Positions 18,511 to 26,154 of a DNA stretch of 64,000 nucleotides are shown here, piece by piece. The notes beneath the pieces are model-generated. The model had not been told where the DNA came from and searched no databases. It worked only from the letters and a program-made list of their open reading frames with translations. The stretch is from Myxococcales bacterium (GTDB lineage: Bacteria; Myxococcota_A; Bradymonadia; UBA7976; UBA1532), in the NCBI GenBank assembly GCA_020633435.1, contig JACKDP010000005.1, forward strand, positions 248,001-312,000. The letters run 5' to 3'. A program made the position numbers and the translations under genes. Numbering within the stretch: the first letter of the stretch is position 1; each line of letters begins with the position of its first letter.

Positions 18511-19184
18511 CACTCCTTGGGGCTCAGGGCGAGGCCCAGGGCCTCCTTGACCAGCTCGTTCTGCTCGACGCCCTGGCGGCCCAGGAGGGCGGCGCGCACG
18601 TCGTCGCGGCCCGCGTGGGGGGCGAGCGCCTTGACCACCGCCTCGCGGAGCTGGTCGTCGGGATCGGCGAGGACCTGCAGCAGGGCGGGGGCCTGATCCC
18701 CCTCGGCGCCGGCGGCGGCGGCCACGAAGCCGGCGGCCAGCGCGCGGGCGGCGGCCCGGCGGATGGCCGCCTCGCCCCCACCGGCCAGAAGCAGCGCGGC
18801 GATCGCGGGGCCGGCGCCCTCCGTCTTGCGGATGGCCAGGCCGGCCAGGGCGCGGGCGCGCTCGGGCGGGCCGGCGTTGGCGTCCTGGGCGATCTGCACC
18901 AGCGCGGCGTCCGAGCCCGGGGGCAGCGCGCGCCACTGGGCGTCGGCGGGCACCTCCGTCATGGACAGGAGCTGCGGCAGCGTCAGCGGCAGGGCCGGTC
19001 CGGGGCCGCGGCCCGGCAGCAGCTTCGACAGGCCGGGGCCCGGCTTCGGCTGGGTGCTCGTGCCCGAGAGGGTGGAGGGATCGATGACCTCGCAGGACCC
19101 CGCGGGGGGGGCGTCGGGCACCGTGGGGGGCGCCCCCCCACAAGCGGCGAGGGCGGCGGTCAGGGCCAGGGCGTGCATCTTCAT
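18510..19184 (-). CDS. HEAT-repeat-like lipoprotein
   Basis: The 224-residue product has a lipoprotein signal ending TAALAAC (Cys15) and a Pro/Gly/Ser linker to about residue 65. A helical part follows with two or three HEAT-like units (ARALAGLAIRKTEGAGPAIAAL, then AAIRRAAARALAAGF, then PALLQVLADPDDQLREAVVKAL). Such repeats mediate protein-protein contacts in the periplasm. It is translated just ahead of enolase with stop-start overlap. That pairing looks accidental in function but is tight in layout. No catalytic residues are seen. Confidence 0.75.
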   Translation of the reverse strand: MKMHALALTAALAACGGAPPTVPDAPPAGSCEVIDPSTLSGTSTQPKPGPGLSKLLPGRGPGPALPLTLPQLLSMTEVPADAQWRALPPGSDAALVQIAQDANAGPPERARALAGLAIRKTEGAGPAIAALLLAGGGEAAIRRAAARALAAGFVAAAAGAEGDQAPALLQVLADPDDQLREAVVKALAPHAGRDDVRAALLGRQGVEQNELVKEALGLALSPKE

Positions 19185-19241
19185 GGGCCGGGAGCATAGT
19201 CCAACGCCCGGGCCGGGTCCCAGGGAAAGCCGCCGCCGGAT

Positions 19242-20363
19242 CTACTGGGCGCAGAAGTCGTCGCAGCCGTCGCCATCCGTGTCCTTGCCGTAGAAGCCGG
19301 GCGGGCAGGAGATGGCCTGGCAGACGCCGCCGGGGACGCAGGTGTCGGCGCAGCCATCCCCGTCGGTGTCGACGCCGATCTGGCCGACGGGGCAGAGGGT
19401 GGCCTTGCAGACGCCGCCGGGGACGCAGGCGTCGGGGCAGCCATCGCCGTCGGTGTCCTGGCCCGTCCAGCCCAGCGGGCAGGCGATGGAGGGGCACTGG
19501 CCGGCCGACACGCAGGTGTCCGCGCAGCCATCCGCGTCCTTGTCGACGCCCACCTGGCCCAGCGGGCAGGCGACGGCCTGGCAGGGGCCGCCGGGCTGGC
19601 ACTGGTCGTCGCACCCGTCGCCGTCGGTGTCGGTGCCCGTGAAGCCGAGGGGGCAGGCGATGGCCTGGCAGGCGCCGCTGGGCACGCAGGTGTCGGGGCA
19701 GGCGTCCCCGTTCGTGTCGACCCCGACCTGGCCCAGCGGGCAGGCGACGGCCTGGCAGACGGGGCCAGGCACGCAGGTGTCGGGGCAGGCGTCGCCGTCG
19801 GTGTCCACGCCGACGCCGCCCGGCGGGCAGGCGATGGCCTGGCACGCCCCGCCCGGCGCGCAGGCGTCCGCGCAGCCATCGCCGTCGGTGTCGACGGCGA
19901 CCTGGCCCGCCGGGCACGCCGGCATGGGGCAGTTGATGAAGGTGCACTGATCGTCGCAGCCGTCGCCGTCGGTGTCGGCGCCCGTCTGGCCGGCGGGGCA
20001 GGCGATGGCCTGGCAGGGCCCGCCCGGCACGCACGTTTCGGGGCAGCCATCCCCGTCGGCGTCCTGGCCCACCTGGCCGGCGGGGCAGGCGATGGCCTGG
20101 CAGATCCCCCCCGGCACGCAGGCGTCGTCGCAGCCGTCGGCGTCGGTGTCCTGCCCCGTCATGCCCTGGGGGCAGGCGATGGCCTGGCAGGCGCCCGTCC
20201 CCACGCAGGTGTCGGGGCAGGCGTCGCCGTCGGTGTCCTGGCCCACCTGCCCGACGGGGCAGGCGATGGCCTGGCACTGCCCGCTCGGGACGCAGGTGTC
20301 GGGACAGAGGTCTTCGTCGGTGTCGACGCCCGTCCAGCCGAGGGGGCAGGCGATGGCCTGGCA
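19242..20363 (-). repeat. 13 tandem ~87-bp coding repeats
   Basis: The array is in frame and encodes the repeats of the 397-residue protein. Copies differ at many positions, so the array is old and kept by selection rather than freshly expanded. Confidence 0.85.
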
Positions 20364-20435
20364 GGGGCCCTCGTCGTCCTGGGCGAGGGCGGGCGAGGCG
20401 ATGAGGGTCAGGGCGGCCAGCAGCATGGTCTTCAT
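19242..20435 (-). CDS. Secreted protein made of 13 tandem 29-residue four-Cys repeats
   Basis: The 397-residue product has a signal peptide (MKTMLLAALTLIASPALA, cut before QDDEG). From residue 25 it is nothing but 13 units of about 29 residues, following CQAIACPxGxxGxDTDGDGCPDTCVP. Each has four cysteines (six in a few copies) and an Asp-rich DTDGDGC loop that could bind calcium. Unit 5 is one residue shorter, and the last ends the protein after FCAQ. There is no anchor, so it is probably secreted or periplasmic. The start at 20435 has a GGAGG ribosome site, whereas upstream extension has no signal. The repeat resembles the Asp-rich loops of thrombospondin type 3 modules but is not a standard one. 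Confidence 0.85.
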   Translation of the reverse strand: MKTMLLAALTLIASPALAQDDEGPCQAIACPLGWTGVDTDEDLCPDTCVPSGQCQAIACPVGQVGQDTDGDACPDTCVGTGACQAIACPQGMTGQDTDADGCDDACVPGGICQAIACPAGQVGQDADGDGCPETCVPGGPCQAIACPAGQTGADTDGDGCDDQCTFINCPMPACPAGQVAVDTDGDGCADACAPGGACQAIACPPGGVGVDTDGDACPDTCVPGPVCQAVACPLGQVGVDTNGDACPDTCVPSGACQAIACPLGFTGTDTDGDGCDDQCQPGGPCQAVACPLGQVGVDKDADGCADTCVSAGQCPSIACPLGWTGQDTDGDGCPDACVPGGVCKATLCPVGQIGVDTDGDGCADTCVPGGVCQAISCPPGFYGKDTDGDGCDDFCAQ

Positions 20436-20747
20436 GGGATCCTCCGGAGGGGGTGATCCCGTCACTTCCACGGGCCGTGCCAGGGCGGCGGCGAGCCAGA
20501 AGGCTGATGGGGCGGGCGGTGGGGCGACCCACGGGGCCACGGCGACGGTCGGCCGACCGTCGACCGACCGTCGGCCGGGGCGGCGGTCCACGCCCGAGGA
20601 CCCGGGCCACGCCGTCGTGAGCCAGCGCGACCCGAACGCGAGCAACGGTGGTAACACTCTGAAACAACAGGTTTTTTGTCTGAAAAGGGGTTGCCCGTTC
20701 GGCGCCTGGCGTGCCGGTTTTTCTCACGCCCGGGTGCCGGTCTTCGT
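20436..20747. promoter_or_regulatory. Divergent intergenic region
   Basis: These 312 bases separate the two divergently transcribed Cys-repeat genes. The half near 20650-20750 is clearly less GC-rich than its surroundings (for example GGTTTTTTGTCTGAAAAGG), as expected for promoters. A 20-bp perfect palindrome is at 20543-20562. No RNA gene and no convincing -35/-10 pair was found. Confidence 0.5.
20543..20562. promoter_or_regulatory. 20-bp perfect palindrome, candidate operator
   Basis: CGACGGTCGGCCGACCGTCG is its own reverse complement. A further half-site-like CCGACCGTCGG follows directly. It lies about 110 bases upstream of the minus-strand start (20435) and about 190 bases upstream of the plus-strand start (20748), so a dimeric regulator could control both. 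Confidence 0.45.
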
Positions 20748-23700
20748 ATGCTCCGGGCAACGAATTCCACTTCGGTTGGAACAGGCGCGGCGCCGAGGCG
20801 TGGGGGAGGCTTGGATTCGACCCCGGACGCCGCCCGGGGCGGCGCGGATGGCAGCGCGGTGGACGCGGGGCGGCCCGACGCCCAGCGGCCCGACGCTCAG
20901 GCGCCCGACGCCCAGGCGCCCGACGCCCAGGCGCCCGACGCCGCTGGTCGCTGCGCCGAGGGATCGGAGATGCCTTGCCAGGTCGGGGCCTGCGGCGGCA
21001 CCACGCGGTGCGTGGACGGCGAGTGGACGGCCTGCGCTGGTCCGGAAGAGACGTGCAACGGCGCCGATGACGACTGCGACGGCCAGACCGACGAAGGGTT
21101 CGCCGGGCTCGGGGAGGCCTGCACGGCGGGCGTCGGCGCCTGCGAGCGGGCCGGGGTCCAGGTCTGCGCCGACGACGGGGCCGGGGTGCGCTGCGACGCG
21201 GAGCCCACGGCGCCCGGCGTCGAGACCTGCGACGGCAGCGACGACGACTGCGATGGCACCGTCGACGAGGCCATCCTGGACTGCGTGTGCGAGGCGGGCG
21301 CCTGCCTGCCGCCGGCCTGCGACGACGGCATCCGCAACGGCGAGGAGACGGACCGGGACTGCGGCGGCGGCTGCGATCCCTGCGCGGAGGCGCAGGGCTG
21401 CGCCGCGGGCGCCGACTGCGCCAGCGGCGTCTGCACCGACGGCGCGTGCGCCCGGCCAGCCTGCGGCGATGGCGTGCAGAACGGCGGCGAGACCGGGGTG
21501 GACTGCGGGGGCGGGTGCGACCCGTGCGCCGTCGGCCTCGGCTGCGCCGGGGCGGCGGACTGCGCCAGCGGCGTGTGCCGCGCTCAGGTCTGCGTCGCGG
21601 CGGCCTGCGACGACCGCGTCCGCAACGGCGACGAGACGGACGTGGACTGCGGCGGCGCGTGCGGCCGGTGCCCCGATGGCCAGCGGTGCGGGGTGGCCGC
21701 CGACTGCGGGAGCGGCGTCTGCGCCGACGGCCTCTGCCAGGCCCCGACCTGCCGGGACGGCGTGGCCAACGGCGTCGAGTCCGACCGCGACTGCGGCGGC
21801 CCCTGCGATCCGTGCGCCGATGGCCTGGGCTGCGGGGCCGGTCGCGACTGCGGGAGCGGCGTCTGCCAGGACGGCGTCTGCCAGGAGGCGGCGTGCGGGG
21901 ACCGCGTCCAGAACGGCGACGAGACGGACGTCGACTGCGGCGGCGCCTGCGGGCCCTGCGCCGACGGGCGCGGCTGTGCCGCCCCCGGCGACTGCAACAG
22001 CTTGATCTGCAACGGTAATGTCTGTCAGGTGCCGTCGTGCCAGGATGGCGTCGAGAACGGCGCCGAGACGGGCGTCGACTGCGGCGGGCTCTGCGATCCC
22101 TGCGCGGACGGCGGTGGCTGCAGCGTCGCTGGCGACTGCGCGAGCGGGGTCTGCGACGGCGGCGTCTGCCAGGCGCCGACCTGCCAGGACGGGCGGCGCA
22201 ACGGCGATGAGCTGGACGTGGACTGCGGCGGCCCCTGCGCGGCCTGCGGCGATGGCCAGGCGTGCGAGGTGGCGGCGGGCTGCGTCAGCGGCGTCTGCAC
22301 CGGCGGCCGCTGCCAGGCGCCCACCTGCCGCGACGGGGTGCAGAACGGCGGCGAGAGCGATCGCGACTGCGGCGGGGGCTGCGACGCCTGCGACGCGGGC
22401 CAGGGCTGCGTCGCCAGCGTCGACTGCCAGAGCGGGGTCTGCGCCGGCGACGTCTGCCAGGCGCCGGCCTGCGACGACGGCGTCCAGAACGGCGACGAGC
22501 TGGCGGTGGACTGCGGGGGGGGCTGCGGACCGTGCGCGCCGGGCCTGCCCTGCGCGGAGAACGCGGGCTGCGATAGCCGGGTCTGCGCGGGCGGGGTGTG
22601 CCAGGCGCCGACCTGCGTGGACCAGGTGCAGAACGCGGCCGAGGGCGACATCGACTGCGGCGGCGCGTGCGACGCCTGCGCCGACGGCCGACGGTGTGGC
22701 ATCGCGGCGGACTGCGCGAGCGGCGTCTGTGCCGGTGGCGTCTGCCAGGCGCCGGCCTGCGACGACGGGGTGCGCAACGCCGCGGAGAGCGACGTCGACT
22801 GCGGCGGCCCGTGCCCGGCCTGCCCCGATGGCCGCGTCTGCGGCGGGGCCGGGGACTGCCAGAGCGGCGTCTGCGCGGGCGACCAGTGCCAGGCGCCGAC
22901 CTGCGTCGACGGGGTGCGCAACGGCGCCGAGACCGACACGGACTGCGGCGGGCCCGAGTGCGGGGCCTGCGAAGACGGCGCGGCGTGCCGCGTGGCGGGC
23001 GACTGCCAGGGTGGCCTCTGCGACGACGCAGGGCGCTGCCTGACCATGCGGCTCGACCGCGTCACCCCCGACCAGGGGCCCACCGAGGGCGGCACCCGCG
23101 TGAGGCTGGAGGGCGTGGGCTTCCTGGCGGGCCTGAGCGCGCGGTTCGGCGACGTGCCGGGCGCAGACCTCGTCGTGGTCTCGGGCCAGGTCGCCACGGT
23201 GGTGGCGCCGGCCGGGGCGTTCGGCGCGGTGGACGTCGCGCTCACCCAGGTGGACGGCGCCGTGTCGACCCTCGCGGCGGCCTTCCACTACTTCTGGACG
23301 ACGTTCTCCTTCCAGGCGCCCTCCGTCCACGGGCTGTCGGGGACGGCGGAGGGGCTCGCGCTGGCCGACCTGAACGGAGACGGCGTCCTCGACGCGGCGA
23401 CCGCGAACTTCAGCAGCAACCAGGTCGACGTCCTCCTGGGCAACGGGAACGGCACGTTCGCGGCGCGCACGTCGTTCCCCGTGCCCAACAACCCGGCCCG
23501 GATCGTCGCCGCGGACTTCAACGGCGACGGCGTGCTCGATCTGGCGGCGACCCGCTACAACGCCGGCAACGTCGCCGTGCTGATCGGCGTGGGCGACGGG
23601 ACGTTCGCCGGGCAGGTCAGCTACCCGATGGAGGGGGGCGGCACCCAGCTCGTCGGCCTGAAGGCCGTCGACATGGACGGCGACGGCACCCTCGACCTGG

Positions 23701-24335
23701 TCGGGGCCCACCGGTCCGGCGGCAACCGCGTCGCCATCTGGATCGGCCGGGGCGACGGGACGTTCGCCGATGGCGTGGCCTACGGGACGATCACGGGCGC
23801 CTACGAGCTGGCGGTGGCCGACTTCGACGCCGACGGCGATATGGACGTGGCCGTCGCCTCCCTCTCCGGCACCGTCATGCGGGTGATGTGGAACAACGGG
23901 GACGGGACGCTGGCGGCGGGCGGCACCGACCTCGAGACCGGCGGCGCGATGGTCGCCGTGGTCGCCCGCGACTTCGACGGCGACGGCGACGCCGACCTCG
24001 CCGCTACCCGCAACGGCGGCAACTACGTGGCCGTGGTGCTCAACAACGGCGACGGCACCTTCGCGGGCCAGCAGCAGTCCGTCATCGGGGCGACCCTCCG
24101 TGGCCTCACGGCGGCCGACATCAACGGCGACGGCATTCAGGACCTGCTGGTCTCCGGCTCGAGCGGCCTGTACCCCACCTTCGGCAACGGCGATGGCACC
24201 TTCGTGCCGCTGGCGGTGAGCGCCGGCTTCTCGCGCTCCTACGCGGTGGAGGCGGTCGACCTGAACGGGGACGGCCACCCCGAGGGCCTCACGGTGGGCA
24301 ACAGCCTGCAGGTGGGCATCGGCGTGGGGCAGTAG
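20748..24335 (+). CDS. Large Cys-rich repeat protein with IPT/TIG domain and seven-bladed FG-GAP propeller
   Basis: The product is about 1195 residues from the ATG at 20748; a TTG at 20676 would add 24. It starts with a PDAQAP linker, then two DDDCDG(T/Q)xDE motifs of MopE type. Twelve 48-residue repeats follow (nt 21315-23045) with eight Cys each, pattern C-DGVxNGDETDVDCGG-C-xxC. Next is an IPT/TIG domain (TPDQGPTEGGTRVRLEG), then seven calcium loops of the type DxNGDGxxD that mark FG-GAP/VCBS blades. Such proteins are usually adhesins or surface receptors. No signal peptide is visible from either start, which is odd for a disulfide-rich protein; a frameshift near 20750-20830 or a wrong start is possible. 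Confidence 0.8.
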   Translation: MLRATNSTSVGTGAAPRRGGGLDSTPDAARGGADGSAVDAGRPDAQRPDAQAPDAQAPDAQAPDAAGRCAEGSEMPCQVGACGGTTRCVDGEWTACAGPEETCNGADDDCDGQTDEGFAGLGEACTAGVGACERAGVQVCADDGAGVRCDAEPTAPGVETCDGSDDDCDGTVDEAILDCVCEAGACLPPACDDGIRNGEETDRDCGGGCDPCAEAQGCAAGADCASGVCTDGACARPACGDGVQNGGETGVDCGGGCDPCAVGLGCAGAADCASGVCRAQVCVAAACDDRVRNGDETDVDCGGACGRCPDGQRCGVAADCGSGVCADGLCQAPTCRDGVANGVESDRDCGGPCDPCADGLGCGAGRDCGSGVCQDGVCQEAACGDRVQNGDETDVDCGGACGPCADGRGCAAPGDCNSLICNGNVCQVPSCQDGVENGAETGVDCGGLCDPCADGGGCSVAGDCASGVCDGGVCQAPTCQDGRRNGDELDVDCGGPCAACGDGQACEVAAGCVSGVCTGGRCQAPTCRDGVQNGGESDRDCGGGCDACDAGQGCVASVDCQSGVCAGDVCQAPACDDGVQNGDELAVDCGGGCGPCAPGLPCAENAGCDSRVCAGGVCQAPTCVDQVQNAAEGDIDCGGACDACADGRRCGIAADCASGVCAGGVCQAPACDDGVRNAAESDVDCGGPCPACPDGRVCGGAGDCQSGVCAGDQCQAPTCVDGVRNGAETDTDCGGPECGACEDGAACRVAGDCQGGLCDDAGRCLTMRLDRVTPDQGPTEGGTRVRLEGVGFLAGLSARFGDVPGADLVVVSGQVATVVAPAGAFGAVDVALTQVDGAVSTLAAAFHYFWTTFSFQAPSVHGLSGTAEGLALADLNGDGVLDAATANFSSNQVDVLLGNGNGTFAARTSFPVPNNPARIVAADFNGDGVLDLAATRYNAGNVAVLIGVGDGTFAGQVSYPMEGGGTQLVGLKAVDMDGDGTLDLVGAHRSGGNRVAIWIGRGDGTFADGVAYGTITGAYELAVADFDADGDMDVAVASLSGTVMRVMWNNGDGTLAAGGTDLETGGAMVAVVARDFDGDGDADLAATRNGGNYVAVVLNNGDGTFAGQQQSVIGATLRGLTAADINGDGIQDLLVSGSSGLYPTFGNGDGTFVPLAVSAGFSRSYAVEAVDLNGDGHPEGLTVGNSLQVGIGVGQ
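20877..20936 (+). repeat. Four 15-bp tandem repeats (Pro-Asp-Ala linker)
   Basis: Four units of GACGCCCAGGCGCCC (first and second with small changes) encode DAQ(R/A)P. Such an array can change copy number by slippage without breaking the frame. Confidence 0.8.
21315..23045 (+). repeat. 12 tandem 144-bp coding repeats
   Basis: Each unit encodes 48 residues with eight cysteines at fixed spacing; the last is two residues longer (CGGPECGAC). Unit boundaries are sharp, with (A/T)C(D/V/R)DG beginning each and CQAP ending most. Confidence 0.85.
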
Positions 24336-24355
24336 CGCGAGGCGGCGGCCTCGCG
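24336..24355. terminator. Hairpin between convergent genes
   Basis: CGCGAGG-CGGCGG-CCTCGCG begins one base after the stop of the propeller gene and lies before the stop of the opposing gene at 24361. It could end transcription from both sides, but neither side has a T tract. Confidence 0.35.
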
Positions 24356-24360
24356 GGGCG

Positions 24361-26139
24361 CTACCAGACGGGCTGGTCGCCGCCGGGCCAGGGGCGGCCC
24401 TCGTTGCCGGGGATGGCCTGGCCGCCGGGATCGGTGGCCAGGCCGCCCTGATCGCCGTAGGCCCGCTCGCCGTTCACCGACTTGCCGTCCTGGCGCATGG
24501 GCCGGCGCTTCCCGCCGCGGTCGATCTGGATGACCTCGTGGGGCCCCGGGCGCAGATCCACGAGGGCGCCCTTGCGCTTCTCGTTGAGGAGCTGCTCCTC
24601 GTTGCCGATGGGATCGGCCACGGTCTTGGCCTTCAGCGTCCACACCAGCAGCGACGTCGGCTGGCGCGTCGGCCACGTCTCGGCCAGCAGGTCGGGCATG
24701 CCGTAGTAGGTCTTGCCGATGTCGTTCTGGTTCACCGGGCCGGCCATCAGGCAGATGCCCGCCAGCAGGTCGCAGCCCTCGGGGATCTCGGTGACGCCCA
24801 TCAGCTCGGCGTACAGGCCGGAGCGCGAGGCCACGGCGCCCATCGCCCGCACCGAGCCCAGCCAGTCCAGGCCGGCCGCCTCGATCTCCGGGCGCGACAG
24901 GCCGCCGATGTAGATGCGCTGGCCCACCAGGGCGAAGGCCTTGCGGCCGCGCTCGGCGTTCTTGCTGAAGGCCCGCCCGACGGGCAGGTCGGCCCAGAGA
25001 GGCATCTCGCGGATGACGCGGTCGGTGATGGCGTTGTTGGCCCCGCGGATGGCCCGCAGCCGCGCCTTGCCCCCGGGGGTCAGGACGTCGATGCGGTCCA
25101 CCATCAGGAGATCCTTGGACTTTTCCCGATCGATGGGGGTCCAGTGGGCGAAGGCGTTGTAGGCCGCCCGCCCGGCCATCTCGGTGAGGGCCGGGGGCAC
25201 GTCCATGTCCTGGCGGGCCTGGTAGGGCGTCGGGGCCGTCTCCTCCTGGTTCACGCCGGGCTGGATGCGCTCGCTGCGGAAGGCCAGCAGGTTGGCGCCG
25301 AGCTTGCGGGCCGTCTCGGGGCGCAGCGGGATGCGCTCGTCGGGCAGGGCCTGGCCCACCTGGACGGCGAGGGCCAGGGCCCAGCCGGCGGCGCGCTGCG
25401 CCGGGGTGAGGCCGCAGAGCTTCTCCAGGGCGCGGATGGTGGCGCGGTTCTCGCGCGCCCGGTCACCGCAGAAGGGGGCCATGAAGCCGAGGGCCCGGCG
25501 CTCGCCCACCGAGGCCACCACGGCGGCCCGCTCCATGGCGTCGGCCAGGATGCCGACGTGCAGGTGGGGCAGGTAGCCGATGGTGGGGATGTCGTCGATG
25601 AAGCGGGCCCGCTTCTGCCACAGGCGGCGCGTCACGGTGAGGGGCGAGAGGCCCGGGCGGTGACCCACCAGCGTCAGCAGCATGGTGAAGGGGTTGCGGT
25701 AGGGCTTGCCCAGCACGAGGTGGGTGTAGGCCGCGCCGGGCAGCGGCACCCCCTCCCGCCCGGCCAGGCGGCTGAGGAGCGCCTGGATCTCGGCGGAGCG
25801 CTCCGGCCCGAACGTCACCTGGCGGAAGCCCCGGAAGTTGGTGGACTGGCGGGCCGAGAGGACCCCCAGGCTGCACTCCTCGAAGAGGGCCTGCTCGGCC
25901 ACCGGCCCGACGGGGCCGAAGCCGGTCGGGCGAGCCAGCGCGAACAGCGGCATCGCCTCGGCGGCCTCGGCGCGGGTCATGGAGAGGCGCCGGCGGTAGC
26001 CCACCGGGGAGCTGGACTCCAGGCGCGTCGGCAGGCTGTAGCGCGTCTTGCGCTCGCCCTCGGCCGGGAAGCGGGCCCCCCGGCTGACGCGCTGGGCCGG
26101 CGGGGGGGGCTCGATGGGGACGACTTCCAGGGGCTTCAT
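24361..26139 (-). CDS. Unrecognised 592-residue cytoplasmic-type protein
   Basis: The product has no signal peptide or membrane segment. It starts MKPLEVVPIEPPPPAQ and ends in a Gly/Pro-rich tail (PGNEGRPWPGGDQPVW). The body contains a YNAFAHWTP segment, a QTTFR-like FRQVTFGPERSAEIQ segment and a ALVGQRIYIGGLSRPEIEAAG segment. None matches a family I know. It follows the alpha-2-macroglobulin gene after 15 bases, so it is co-transcribed. In other bacteria that place is usually taken by penicillin-binding protein 1C, but no transglycosylase or transpeptidase motif is seen here. A phage- or injection-like structural role cannot be excluded from the sequence. Confidence 0.65.
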   Translation of the reverse strand: MKPLEVVPIEPPPPAQRVSRGARFPAEGERKTRYSLPTRLESSSPVGYRRRLSMTRAEAAEAMPLFALARPTGFGPVGPVAEQALFEECSLGVLSARQSTNFRGFRQVTFGPERSAEIQALLSRLAGREGVPLPGAAYTHLVLGKPYRNPFTMLLTLVGHRPGLSPLTVTRRLWQKRARFIDDIPTIGYLPHLHVGILADAMERAAVVASVGERRALGFMAPFCGDRARENRATIRALEKLCGLTPAQRAAGWALALAVQVGQALPDERIPLRPETARKLGANLLAFRSERIQPGVNQEETAPTPYQARQDMDVPPALTEMAGRAAYNAFAHWTPIDREKSKDLLMVDRIDVLTPGGKARLRAIRGANNAITDRVIREMPLWADLPVGRAFSKNAERGRKAFALVGQRIYIGGLSRPEIEAAGLDWLGSVRAMGAVASRSGLYAELMGVTEIPEGCDLLAGICLMAGPVNQNDIGKTYYGMPDLLAETWPTRQPTSLLVWTLKAKTVADPIGNEEQLLNEKRKGALVDLRPGPHEVIQIDRGGKRRPMRQDGKSVNGERAYGDQGGLATDPGGQAIPGNEGRPWPGGDQPVW

Positions 26140-26154
26140 CGCATCCTCGGCGGG

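Noticed and set aside
19242..20363. Regularly spaced repeats that could suggest a CRISPR array
   Set aside because: The units are about 87 bases, diverged and in frame within a signal-peptide protein. There are no identical short repeats with unique spacers and no cas genes.
20877..20936. Short 15-bp tandem repeats as a regulatory iteron array
   Set aside because: They are in frame within the Pro-Asp-Ala linker of the Cys-repeat protein and are explained by the coding sequence.
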